A stretch of 64,000 bases of DNA from Rhynchospora pubera (taxonomy: Eukaryota; Streptophyta; Magnoliopsida; Poales; Cyperaceae). Numbering within the stretch: position 1 is the first letter of the stretch; every line of letters starts with the position of its first letter. Location of the stretch: the NCBI GenBank assembly GCA_028095005.1, contig CM051460.1, forward strand, positions 190,147,742 to 190,211,741. The letters are read 5' to 3'. A model generated the notes under the pieces. The model saw only the letters and a program-made list of their open reading frames with translations. It made no database searches and was not told the origin of the DNA. The position numbers and the translations under genes are program-made. This document shows positions 1 to 11,808 of the stretch, one piece after another.

Positions 1-162
1 TCTCGACTCTGTTTCGTCTGGGCAGCTCCCCTGGCTCTGGACAGGATGGGTCGTCTCAACATAATTCATCTCCTTGATTGAGTTGGAAAGTAGTTTTAAC
101 CTAGAATCTCAACTATCCCTCGTGCCAGGGCAGAACAAAACATATATAGCCTTCGTTATGAA

Positions 163-446
163 TAGGCCTGATTAACGTGGATAACGGGCACGGAACGGGG
201 TGTTCCGTTTACCGTTTCTTTTACGAAACGAAACTGATTTTGCTACCATTTACCGTTCCACTTACTAAACGAAATAATTTCGCTAAATGGCATGTACAAA
301 AACACGTTAAAACACATTAAACCGTTCCATTTCATGTTCCGTTTACCGTTTCATTAAGGAAACAAAACAAATATCTCTACCGTTTACCGTTCCGTTTCAG
401 CAAACGGAACGGCATAACGTTTTTTTTGTTTCCGTTGGCAGGCCTT
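163..446. mobile_element. hAT-like MITE, 284 bp, 8-bp TSD
   Basis: The element begins TAGGCCTG and ends CAGGCCTT, giving short imperfect terminal inverted repeats. It is flanked on both sides by the same 8 bp, GTTATGAA (155-162 and 447-454), the duplication length typical of hAT elements. The interior repeats short blocks such as CCGTTTACCGTTTC and their complements. It has no coding capacity. The superfamily call rests on TSD length only. Confidence 0.6.
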
Positions 447-454
447 GTTATGAA

Positions 455-3400
455 CCAACTAGGAGTGGATAACTTCCTTCTAGAAGTGCTAAAAGTAGTG
501 AAAGTCAAAAGGGTTAGACCGGATTTTAAAGGACCGGACTTGACGGGTTTGGTAGAAGGGCCGGATCAGACCAGGTTAAGAAACAGGATCGAAATGGAAC
601 GGGTTAGACGGGTTTGTTTTTTGAAACACGAGACCGGCCCTTCGAAAATCCGGCTCTTATAGGTCCTTGGTCCTTCTAGTCCTTTAAAATAATACCGACA
701 TTTAATTTTTTTAATAATTTTTTAATCTCTATCGTCCCATTATGATCGAATAATCACTACTATTGAACGATTAGGTCAAATCCGACCCTTCAACATTCGT
801 TTTTGAAAAAAATTAGAGCCGGCCCTTTCAAAATCCGGCCCTTCTAGACCCTTGTCCATCGAAAAGTCCTTCGAAGGACCAGTCCGATCCGGATTTTAGG
901 ACGGTATTCCAAAAGACGGGCCAAGGACCAAGAATTTTTGGACTATCACTTGCTAAAAGTCGAGAAAACGTCGTAGCAAAAACTGCATTAATTTTGCCTT
1001 TATTTTTGGAAACTGCGAAACTTGAAACTAGTCCATTCTGATAGTGAGTCAATTCGTTCCAAATAAGTCTGGCTGAGAATGTGGCTGAGTTTGCTCCACT
1101 GGTTTAGGTAATCCGTCCTGTCGTGGAACTGACCGTCTTGATGCACTTGATAGTTGATACTCCGTTTGCGGCTACCTCGTCATGTCGCTTCATGATGATC
1201 CTACATAACAAAAATTGGGGTTCTTTAAAAAAAACAAAAATTGGGCTATGGGTGCAATTTTCTTCTAATCTAAAATTAGCAAACTCAAATAAAATCACAT
1301 GCATTTGAAGATAATTTAAATTTGAATGTATGCATGTAAACCGCACATTAAGAATCAATGGTTTAAACTTTGAACAAAATCAACATCCAGAAAATATCAT
1401 ATGTCATTGGAATTCTAACGTTGTTGATGTCAAATCAAAATGATATCAAAATAAGTTGTATTTAGGTGAGAAAATGATACAAATCATAGTTGTTTAGTTT
1501 AATAAAACTTTTATATTTTAAATTCTTTAATTTTAATAAGAATAATAATAATGGAGGGAAAAACCGAACATTTGATGCTCACTCAACAAATTTCTGGTAT
1601 ACGGACGCATAAATCCGGAATAATTTAATTCTCCTTGAAACCATGCCACGTCACCACCCGCTAAAATACCATGCCTGCAACTTCCCTCGGTTCCTCTCAT
1701 CCAGTTCGATCAGAGATCAGAAATGCAGGTACGAACATGGCACAGCTTATTGTACGAACCAAAAACCTGCACCTACCCTGCACCAGCAGCGGCCAAGCGA
1801 GACGATGGGTCATTTCCTTAAAAAAAAATGAAGTAAAAATGAAAGAGGCGATGAGCCGATGAGTCATGGAAGTTGAACAGGTTAGTGAGTAGAGACGTGT
1901 CGGGTAGCAGAATTAACGGTGCTTACGCGCTAACAGCCGAACGCCGTCCGTGTGATCTTGGGAGAGGAGAGAAAAGAGACAAAAGGAGGAAACGAACAGA
2001 GTTAAATATGCGGGGCATCAGGGACTGGGTCTACGTGACAATATTTCTTTTTCTTTTTGGAACACCGTGACGTTAATATCTAACTCCGTGCAGTGGTGTG
2101 GCTTGTCTCTCGACTCTCCCCTCTCTCTCCTGAACCGAACCGTCCGATCAATGATAAATATCCCGTAATTAATATCAGGTCTATTGAAATTTGCACAGTC
2201 CGTACATATTTGTCCGTCGAAATTAGATTGGACAGATCGGATTAAGAGTATGTCCTCTATAGATACTGGTCCCTCTTCCCCTTCATCCTATTATCCTACT
2301 AAGTCTGTCGGATTCTTATTTTTCGATCGAGATTATTATTTTTGGGTATATCTCTGGATTATTTGCAATTAGTTTTGGAAATTGTACGAATAGTTGTGCC
2401 CTAGATTGATTAGTTATTCAAGAAATATATGAACCAATCTTGTTTATTTTGTAAAAATATTAATATTTTGATATTAATTTGCACTTAAAAATTAAAAAAA
2501 ACAACATATTACTAAATTATGCACGATGTTTGTTCTAATCTAGAGGTTTGGTAACTGGTAAGTGCTAATTGGTTAATTATTGCTTGCTATTTTGGCGATT
2601 TATGATATGAATTTTTTGCAGCAGTTATTACTTAAATTTCTGCTAAATTGTATTGCCGGTATTATAGGAAAATCTCAAAATCATGTTAATGTTATTATTT
2701 TTCGTAACGTTTAGGAAAGGCATGGAAAGAGTGAATTTTGCATGTCCGACATTTTATAAAAATTGATACATAACAAGTCTGGAATTTTTTTTTTTTTTAA
2801 ATTAGAGTTTCGAGTATATAAAATGTTCTGCAGACAAAATAAATGTTATTTATGTCCAAATGTATACTAGAACGGAGAATAATGTTATTGTTTTGGAGAG
2901 AGAAACTTCACTCGTGCTAAAAACGGTTCAAACGCAGGTTTGAATATTTGTCTTATATCTAGATCAAAAGTATAAACAACATAATCGAGAAATAATACAA
3001 TAATTCACTATTTTTAGTGTCTTTACAGAACTTCTTTTCTCTGGGATCAACTTCCAAGACAAAAAAAAAATTACTGACATGAGACAACGTAAATCTACCG
3101 TTTTAATCCGTGTAGATTGATTGAATGATGGAAATCTTCCATCAGCATTCGCAGTACCGTTTCCTTTACACGGGTACCATTTTTCAAAACGGAAGTCTTG
3201 TAGCTGATTTGGACGAGTTGATTATTTTTTGTTTCTTTTATAGTTAACTAATAAATTCCGTTGCTTGTAGATATTGAATTTGTTGGAAATGATGGAAAAA
3301 AGGTGATTTGTGTCCGTTATAAAAAAATAAATAAATAAAAAAGGGGACTGACTTAATTTGCTTTGCCTTTGGGACACGTAAATACGGAATAAATATGCCA

Positions 3401-3479
3401 GTTAGCTTGCGTGAATGCATGCATGGTGCTTCTGTTATATTGCCACTTGCTCACCTCTTTTTACATAAAAAAAGACCTT
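455..3479. other. Gene-free AT-rich stretch
   Basis: I see no credible gene here. About 490-900 contains repeated purine-rich blocks with CCGGATTTTA and GGACCGG in both orientations, suggesting a decayed repeat. The open frames near 1643-2070 are short, overlap each other and resemble no family I know. The rest is AT-rich DNA without clear element ends. Confidence 0.5.
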
Positions 3480-3865
3480 GGTGTGTTTGGACGGGAGGAT
3501 GAATAGGCTATTTGCAATAAAAATGGATAGATTTCTGTTTTCTTTAATTTTATTTTTCTAATTGGGTAACCTAATTCTCCAATAAAGGAGAAATAAGAAT
3601 AAGTCTTTCAATAACTTATTTGAAATTGTTGTTGGGTGTTCGATTTGAACTTAAATAAGCTTATTTGGATGAGGGGTTGAATAAGAAATAATAATAATAA
3701 TTTCGAAATGCGTGCTTGTCCAAATTTTTTATTATAAATTTATGGTTTTGTTAGAATATGAATAAAGACCCAAATTTTTTATTCTTGCATTATTTGAATT
3801 TCACTAGAAAAAAAAATGACTCTTATTCCTATCCGATTTCTTATTCTTGCGCGTCCAAACACACC
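3480..3865. mobile_element. MITE with GGTGTGTTTGGACG inverted ends
   Basis: The left end GGTGTGTTTGGACG is repeated inverted at the right end (CGTCCAAACACACC). The interior is AT-rich and non-coding. I could not read a clean target-site duplication. The TTTGGA-type ends resemble Tourist/PIF MITEs such as those at 38191 and 55558. Confidence 0.55.
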
Positions 3866-5090
3866 TAATTCGAGTGAATTATTAGAGTATAACGACACTT
3901 GACAAACCTGATCATGATTTTTTTTCCTTACAAGGTTTACAAGATCGTACAGAAATAAACAAAAGTAAATTTACAACACATGAAAAGCATCACTTTGTCT
4001 ATCGACAAAGCGTAAGAATTTCCCTGCCATGGAGACTGCTAATCAGACAAAATTTGAAGCAACAAGTTATATCAGGCTTCAGAGTTCAGTCTCGTCGTTC
4101 GTTGCAAGATTATTTTAAGATGAACCGTGCACGGGACTCGATAACAATTAACTAGAAAGGAATTAGATAAATGGACGATATAAAACGACAAGAAACATGC
4201 TTTAACTAAAATGATAAAAAAAATTCAAAAAATCATGTTTGAACTCAATATGAAATAAACTATGTTAATTTGAAAAAAAAAATTTTGTTCTTGCGATAAA
4301 TGACAATTCACTCAAGAAGTTGCAGATGCAAAATCCGACTATTTTTCGGAGATAATTAATATAAAATAAAAGGCTTAATTATCTTATCTTATATTATAAA
4401 AACGAACTATATTAAATTTATGGAGAACCTTTAATTTAGTAAAGTTGTCAGAAATTTCGCAATTTACCTGAAGATAACGGATTTAATTTTCAATTGGCAC
4501 GAAACAGAAATAAAGAAGTCGTTTAATGACCGGATCGACTGCGTGAGTATGTGTCTCTAAATAATGATCTTATCTTAATTTCAAAAAAAGAACTAAGAAA
4601 ATTTTATTTCATGTGATTTACTAAAGCAAGTTGCGCCCATGCAATCCGACTATCCGGGGCGTTGGCTAATTAATCCGGATTGTCTGATTAAAATGAGAGG
4701 TCTAGATAAAATGTTTCGATCAAATGAATGCATAACATTATTGTTCTTACTATCTTTTTTTCGAAGGTAATTCGCTAGCTTTTACTCAATTTGCATTGCT
4801 TTTTATACAATTCTCTTTCCTACTATATATAGAATAAGGCTCAATAATAACTAGTAATTGTGTGGACAGACAGGACAGTCATTAAAATTAATAATACGGT
4901 ATACAAATTTAACATATATTTTTATTGTCGAACGAATTTTTCATAATTGATCGTCGAAGTGATAAGTGCAATCTTCCAATGCATCAGTTTTATCATCCTA
5001 ACTTAAAAATGAAAATTCAGTTGGGGAGCGCCTTTCATTTTTTGGCGCCAACAATTCCATCGATCCTCTCTTTCTTCTTCTCTGTCTTAT
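3866..5090. other. Gene-free AT-rich stretch
   Basis: No gene, RNA gene or bounded element was recognised. The sequence is AT-rich with homopolymer runs. Confidence 0.5.
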
Positions 5091-5500
5091 TTATACTTAA
5101 TAAACTGAATATTTATACTTAATGAATTGAACATTTATGAGTTCCTAGCGTCATTTCTCTCCAACAAGATTAGGGCGCAGAATAAAAAAAAAAATTTTAG
5201 TAGAACCAGACCGGTTCTTGACCTTTTCTAATTTTTTCATGCATTGTTGTTCGGTTCGTGACGCTTTCTTTTTTTCTCATACACTGAATCGGATTTTGAC
5301 TTAATAAACTAAATATTTATGCTCACAACATTTAACAAATAAAACAACTGAACATTTATGCTTATAATATTTTAATTAACTGAAAATTTATACTTAATAA
5401 ACTGAACATTTATACGAAAAAAAATTAAATATTTATGCTCACGACATTTAATAAACTGAATATTTATGCTTATAATAATGTAATAAACTGAACATTTATA
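5090..5500. repeat. Degenerate tandem repeat (AATAAACTGAACATTTATGCT-like)
   Basis: The motif AATAAACTGAAYATTTATRC recurs many times with variable spacers (for example near 5099, 5284, 5397, 5453 and 5481). Some copies continue into GCTCACAACATTTAA. It looks like an old AT-rich minisatellite, and it abuts the left end of the long-inverted-repeat element at 5506. Confidence 0.65.
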
Positions 5501-5505
5501 TGAAT

Positions 5506-6938
5506 GGTACTGTCGAAATTATTTTATATAGGAATTCAGACGCAAAAAAATTTAATAGAAAGAATTATTATTATTATTATTATTAATAAGAAGAAAGTTC
5601 GAACGTGTTTTATAAAAGCGTACAGTCTCTCTCCTTCCTACCCGTTTATAAAACGCGCTCGAAGGCTTAGAACACGTTTTATAAACGGGTAAGAAGGAGA
5701 GAGATTGTACCGCTTCAGTTACGCCTCAAAAGGCTGGTCAGACCTTCGTACCCGCTTATAAAACGCGTTCGGAGCCTTCGAGCGCGTTTTATAAACGTGT
5801 TATTAGTTTTTCATATTTTTCATTCAAACCGCAACATTTAACTTATTAAAAATAATATTTTGCAACAAGGTCCCTGCATGTTTCATATTTACAAAATTCT
5901 CAAAATTTTATTTCCAATTAAAGATGTATTAAATAGATATAAGAAATATATCACACATATTTTATATGCATTTAATTGCACATATTTTTGTTTTGAACAT
6001 GTGTATAATATCATTTTGTTTGAATAATTATTCGCCTATGACCCTGTATTTTTACTATTTAATTCTACAAACTTATCTTTTGCATTGTAGTCTCTCCTTT
6101 TTTTATTTTATGTTAGCCATATATAATATGAAAATAATTAAAATATAAATTTTTTAAAAAATTTTGAACATTAAAACTTTAAACAGGCATAACTTTTGAT
6201 AGGAAGGTCCGTTTGTGGCGATCGAGCACAATCCGGAAAGCTGGCGACGAGATCTACACGTTTTACCGGAGTGAGACCCCATAACGTCCATTTTCGGAGC
6301 AAAAAAACGCTCTCTAGACCTCCAAAATTCACTTTGAAAGTTTGCAAACCTAAAAACCACTCTAAACTACTAAAAAAGTTTTTAAAAACATAAATTAATC
6401 ATTAAAAAGAGAAATGCAGTAAATCAAGTGACTTTCTTGATAGTTATTCAAACAAAATGATATTAATATCAAAATTAATATTCTAATATCATTTTTAAAT
6501 AAAATTAATATGAAATTAAATGTGATATTTTAAAAATTGTAAATTTAACCTTAAAAATAAATTTAACCTAAATTTTCACATTAATTTTCCTATTAATTTT
6601 GAAAAAAATGGTAATAACTTCATTTCGAAAAATTTATGCCTTCCAACCTGTTTATAAAACGTGCTGGAAGGCTCCGAACGCGTTTTATAAACGGGTACGA
6701 AAGTCTGACCAGCCTTTTAAGGCGTAACTGAAGCGGTACAGTCTCTCTCTTTCCTACCCGTTTATAAAACGCGTTCGAAGCCTTCGAGCGCGTTTTATAA
6801 ACGGGTAGGAAGGAGAGAGACTGTACGCTTTTATAAAACGCATTCGAACTTTCTTCTTATTAAAAAAAATAATAATAATTCTTTCTATTAAAATTTTTTG
6901 CGTCTGAATTCCTATATAAAATAATTTCGGACGGTACC
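5506..6938. mobile_element. Fold-back / long-TIR DNA element, 1.4 kb
   Basis: Two arms of about 300 bp (5506-5812 and 6640-6938) are inverted copies of each other. They start GGTACTGTC on the left and end GACGGTACC on the right. Each arm contains several smaller palindromes built from GTTTATAAAACGCG and its complement. GAAT directly flanks both ends (5502-5505 and 6939-6942), a possible 4-bp TSD. The interior has no convincing transposase. It could be a Mutator-like or Foldback-type non-autonomous element; the class is not settled. Confidence 0.7.
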
Positions 6939-7048
6939 GAATGTTTATGCGATGGATTTAATCACGCAAAAATAGAAGATGCACGCTAAAATAGAAAGAA
7001 TGCTGGTGCGGATGATACAAAATGATAATTCGAAGGATGGCTGTGTAA

Positions 7049-8041
7049 GGGTCTGATCGGAATGAAAAAATTGACGCGAGAATTAGAAATAGAATTCTCA
7101 TTTTATGAATTTCCATGATCGGAACGTGTACAGGTGAAGAATTGATTTCAATGTGCGCGATTTGGCGAGAAAAATTAGCCTCAGCGAATTCCCGTCCAAA
7201 ACGTAGGTATTTGGCACGATTTTGTTTGTTTGGAGGACGTGCGTTTTCTACAGACCGAATTGCCCTTCCTCTTCCGGTACTTCCCTCTTTGACCTTCAGC
7301 AATATTGGGAAGCAGAGTTATTTTGTGTGTTCTCACAACTTGGGGTACTTTCTTTATTGATAATTTTTTTTGAATTTGCCCAATTAGTTATTGCGGTGAC
7401 CTATAGCTTGTGTGATTTTGGTGGCTTTTGAGATTTGACAATAGATTTGTCTCTCTCGTGTGGATCGACCGTGGCTTCAAGAAATGAGAAAGAAGGACTT
7501 TAATGCAAATTTACACATATTGTTTTTTAATTGGTGTAATCAAAATTCGAAAGATTGCATATCTGATAGCTACATTTTACTCAATGGAATTTTATTTTAT
7601 ATAAAATAAATTCAACAGATTTGAGGTGAACGAACCCCTCGTTTCATTTTTATTTTAAACCTTGTATTGTACTTCCATTTTTTTTTCTTGCATGGAGGAA
7701 AAGTTAGATTTTTTCTATCAGTTATTAATATTCTTTTGAAAACACCAAGGCAAACAAAATGTAGTAAGTTATAACATAGTAAATTGCATAACTTTGTTTT
7801 GTTGGCAGGATTGCTGGTTTACTGACATTTTAAAAAGAACTACGAGGGTAAAATGGTTAAATGCAAGATGTGAAATCATTTCTTCTCGTTTTCATATGAA
7901 TTTCGATCATCAAATTTTAATTCTCGTCAATTCTTTTTTATATTGATTCCGATCACCAAATTTCAATTGAAATCATTTCTTTTGAACTCTATTCTATTGA
8001 AATGAATTGAAATCTTTGTTTTACTCGTTCCGATCAGACCC
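7049..8041. mobile_element. PIF/Harbinger-like non-autonomous element, 993 bp
   Basis: The ends are GGGTCTGATCGGAA on the left and its inverted partner TTCCGATCAGACCC on the right. TAA flanks both sides (7046-7048 and 8042-8044), matching the 3-bp TWA target site of PIF/Harbinger elements. Short open frames inside (7115-7431) resemble no transposase, so it appears non-autonomous. Confidence 0.75.
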
Positions 8042-8262
8042 TAAGTAATTTCCGTTGATAATTAGTAATGCGCCGTTGAATGCATTTTTCAAGGATAATT
8101 TTGCTCAATCGTGCCAAAACTGATAGGTTAAAATAATTACGGTGCGACAACGCTTATAATTATGTATAATTTATATATGTATATATATGTTACTGCCCGG
8201 CGTCCAAAAAATGATTAAGTAGGATTAATGAATTAGTGGATAAATGTGTGAATTTCATACGT

Positions 8263-8336
8263 TGAAAATTCACAGAGTTTTTTTTTTTTTTGGAGAAACT
8301 AGACTGAGCCTATCTAATGTGAAAATTCACAGAGTT
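8263..8336 (-). mobile_element. Ultra-short 5'-truncated LINE tail with 17-bp TSD
   Basis: A roughly 40-bp insert (8280-8319) begins with poly(T) on the + strand, which is a poly(A) tail on the minus strand. It is flanked by perfect 17-bp direct repeats TGAAAATTCACAGAGTT (8263-8279 and 8320-8336). This is the signature of target-primed reverse transcription by a LINE machinery that aborted almost at once. Confidence 0.7.
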
Positions 8337-8684
8337 AGGTGGCAAATTTGAAAATTGAAAAAGCCGATTCACACATCACAGATATAATAAAATGATCCTG
8401 AAGGAGTATGCGTATTTTTTTTCCTTCAAAAAAAAAGGTTGAAGTTATCTAACCTTTTTTTCCCGATGATAATGATCATTTTTCAAAATTTATCATCATC
8501 AACTTTTTGGTGATGCGTGATTTTTTTTTCTTTTTTATTTTCGAAATGTAATTTATTATGTACTAACTACCTTTTTATTGTTATCACTCATTTCCAACAT
8601 CCCCGAATATATCATCTAGAGCGTACTCTCCCTCCTCTCCTAGCATTTATATTTCTTTCCTTCCCCACTTCATTTTTTTCCATA
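8337..8684. other. Gene-free stretch
   Basis: No gene or bounded element was recognised. The sequence is T-rich. The open frame at 8517-8744 is a low-complexity read of T/C-rich DNA. Confidence 0.45.
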
Positions 8685-8990
8685 ATAATTAATTTTTTTC
8701 TAGAACAATTAATTTTTTTTTGGACAGCTACTAAAATTTTCTAGGACAATTATTTTTTTTTTTCCGAAGATAGCTAGTATTGTAAAGTATGACAATAAGT
8801 ATTATTTTATAGGACAGTTAGGATATGTGCAAGTACAATTGGTATCATAATATACGACAATTAGCATTATTTCGTGGGACGGTCAATATATATACGAGGA
8901 CAGTTAGTATCATAAACTACGATAATTAGTATTATTTTATAGGAGAGTTAGGATATGTATGAGGACAATTAGTATTATTTTATACGACAT
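8685..8990. repeat. Diverged tandem repeat, about 65/130-bp period
   Basis: Blocks such as TAGGACAGTTAGGATATGTG and ACGACAATTAGCATTATTT recur. The clearest pairs are about 130 bp apart (GGATATGT near 8820 and 8950; ATTATTTTATAGGA near 8803 and 8931), with half-period partners between them. No coding function is apparent. Confidence 0.6.
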
Positions 8991-9320
8991 GATGAGGTGA
9001 GGGATGAGGGGAGGCAGTGAAGTGTAAGCGTCAGGAGAGGATGGGATGAGTACGCACTGGATGGCGGGGATGAGGATCAGAGGCAAAAACGAAAAGCACA
9101 CTTGAGTGCGTATCCATCAAGTGTGCTTTCCCCTCAGGCAGACAAGTGACTTGACAACTATTTTGAAAATGGAAAAAATTAAATGACGCTGAGGAGAGGA
9201 CGATATGAAGTAATTTTTTTTTCATATGTGTGCAGAACTTGATTTCTTGACCAAATTATTATGTGATATTTTGGTATGGAATAAGAAAGGATGAATAGAA
9301 CCGAATTCTAATCTGTTGGC

Positions 9321-9476
9321 GCGCGACACATGGTGTAGCGCACCTACGAGCCGTCTGATTTTGATCAGACAGTTCATTTTTTACGGCCCTATCAATCTAG
9401 GTTACATGTACGGAGCTCTCTTATCCATATGACCTTGATCAAATGGCCAGGAGCTGCGCTACACCTTGTGTCGCGC
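9321..9476. mobile_element. MITE, shared-core family, copy 1
   Basis: Inverted ends GCGCGACACATGGTGTAGCG / CGCTACACCTTGTGTCGCGC enclose a core reading CCTATCAATCTAGG then TTACATGTACGGAGCTC. The same core occurs in copies at 9855, 52291 and 53870. No clean TSD was read. Confidence 0.65.
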
Positions 9477-9537
9477 AAAACTTGATTTGATTTCGAATAG
9501 AACCCACTCAATGTGAACCATGCATAATGCATTGCTC

Positions 9538-9607
9538 CTTGATTTTTCAATTTTCTTTTTTTTTTTTAAGACAAACTAGGTAGAGCCTACTTGATTTTTC
9601 AATTTTC
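9538..9607 (-). mobile_element. Ultra-short 5'-truncated LINE tail with 18-bp TSD
   Basis: A 34-bp insert (9556-9589), poly(T) at its left, is flanked by perfect 18-bp direct repeats CTTGATTTTTCAATTTTC (9538-9555 and 9590-9607). After the poly(T) it carries a short AAACTAG...GAGCCTA block related to the insert at 8280, so both tails probably derive from the same LINE family. Confidence 0.7.
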
Positions 9608-9854
9608 ATCAACAAAAATTGTAATAGAAACATAGTACAAGTTCTGCGTACATCCATTTCCAAGATGCTAGGCTTGCTGCCTGCTGCACAACTAAAAAGC
9701 ATCAAGCAATCTTACGCAAAGTGCAGATCTCGTCCTGAACATAGAGTCTACTGGCAACATGATTACACCACCGGTGTTTAGTACGTACCAGTGTCCAGTG
9801 TGCACATAACTCAGACTACTAATTGTACCTGGAACTGCCTTGCAATAGTAAGGG

Positions 9855-10045
9855 AGGGTATTCTCTGCCAACCTTTTGAGGTTGGTAGAGGGCCAACTCT
9901 TGATTTGAGCCGTTCGATCTAATCTCGACGGTTAAGATTTTTCGGGCCTATCAATCTCAGTTACATGCACGGGGCTCCTTTAACCGTTGAGATTAGATCT
10001 AACGATTTAGATCGGAAGTTGTCACTCTACCGTAGAGGATGTGAT
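9855..10045. mobile_element. MITE, shared-core family, copy 2
   Basis: The core CCTATCAATCTCAG then TTACATGCACGGGGCTCC sits between inverted blocks around TTTGAGCCGTTCGATCTAAT and its partner near 9990. The outer ends (near TATTCTCTGCCAACC) differ from those of copies 1 and 3. Boundaries are approximate. Confidence 0.5.
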
Positions 10046-11057
10046 TCCCAATAGTAATGCTTCCGGCCACTGGGTGACTTCTACCTAGATATGACACGTA
10101 TTGTCAGTTAGGTCTCTCCATCAGAGGTCTTTCATAGCACGTGAATTTCCTCTTCATTTTCATTAAAAATCGAAGTGGATCTTTCGTATTTGGATTGAAG
10201 TGGAAATTTTAAAAATTTGAAATTTTTTTTATTCCTAGGCATAAATTTATCATAAATAATTCAAACTCTTCATAAATTTACATATTTTCCAATAAATTTA
10301 TGTTTAGAAATAGAAAATTTATCAAATTCCCCAAATTCTTAAGCGATCCAAACTCACCTGAAAGATTAATTGTATTCAAAAACTGTAGTGACCAATAATT
10401 ACTTGTGCCAATGCTATATAATTTATGGCCTATGGTGCGTTACAGAGGACTAACATACGCGAATATTTTTCTTTCATTTAAATTTAATTTAAAATTTAGA
10501 AGGATCAATCCAGACAATTTTATTCAACATAATTCAGAAGTCCCAGATCTCATAATAAATCATTTTTTTTTAAACTTTTTATTTTATGGCTCCATTTGGA
10601 TGGTGTGAAAATAAGAGAAATAAGGGAAGAAATAGGGAAGAAGTATTAAGAAGAAAGTTGGCTGATTTAAAAAATATATATAAATCGTTCAAATCTCAAT
10701 AAGTTGTTTTTATTAAAATAATAAAACTGATATAAATTTGATTTGTTACAAATTTTGATATACATGTCATGTCATATTGAACGATTTGGATGAATATTAT
10801 CTTTTTAGTACAGATAACTGCACCTCTCTGTTCACATGGGAATCTTCCGATCAACGTCCTCTTGAACGGGAGTGAGGCGCTTAGATGATCGATGCCACGT
10901 CTCTTAATGGCCCACGGAAAATATATACACGCCAGATGAAAGTGTTTGCATCTTACATCATAATTTGGATACCTAACTAACGAAGTGTTTATATCTCAGA
11001 TTTTTCACAAAGAAAGAAAACGCCATTACATTTTTGTTTTTTCTTTAAAAAAAAAAA
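10046..11057. other. Gene-free AT-rich stretch
   Basis: No gene was recognised. About 10680-10800 has a weak inverted pair around AAATCGTTCAAATC / GAACGATTTGGAT that may be a decayed MITE. Confidence 0.4.
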
Positions 11058-11800
11058 CTAAGTTCGAAATTTGTACAAAAGTAATTAGTACTATCAGTTG
11101 AACATGTAATTTATTTTTTTTACATGCTCAATTGACAGTACTAATGTAACAACCTAAATTTCTCAAACGCAGTACAATCGAATTAGTTAGATAAATTTTA
11201 AAAAGTATTACTAAGGTAACTGAAATTCTATAATTAATAATCTTAAAACGATTAAATGAATAACTATAGAGAAACTTATTCGAAATCAAAATCTTTTAAA
11301 CTGTGTAGTATTCACAATTAACGTACATGATTCTAGCAAAATCAAAGCTTGAGTATACAAAAAAAATTTACAATCAAAACAACTCAAATTCTAATAGAAA
11401 TAATAATAAATATTAATTTATATGAGTTGCAGCATCCTTAGCTACAAAGTTTCCGCCACAGAAAATCAAAGAGGTGAATTTTTTATAAAAGTCAGATTTC
11501 ACCGTGGCATCATCCCCTTTCTCTTTCTCTTTTTCCTTTCTTTTTCCGCCCCGTTCGATTACCTCTCGTCTCTCGTATTCTCCGACGAGAAAATTCCCTC
11601 GAAAAAAAAATTGAGGTGGATGGATTGTGGCCAACCCATCCCGCCATGCCACAGCACCTTCTCGTCTCTGATTGGCTGACCCATTTGTTCATATCCACTC
11701 GAGATGGCCAAGCGTTGAATCTCTGACTTGGCTGCAAGATTCGAGCTTAAAGGAGATCTTTGCCGTTGGCTTCTCTCTTCCCTCTCCTCTCTGCACTGAC

Positions 11801-11808
11801 TATAAATA
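11801..11808 (+). promoter_or_regulatory. TATA box of the solo LTR
   Basis: TATAAATA lies about 660 bp into the LTR, followed by a CT-rich leader. It could still start transcription toward 14.9 kb. No host coding sequence follows it. Confidence 0.45.
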
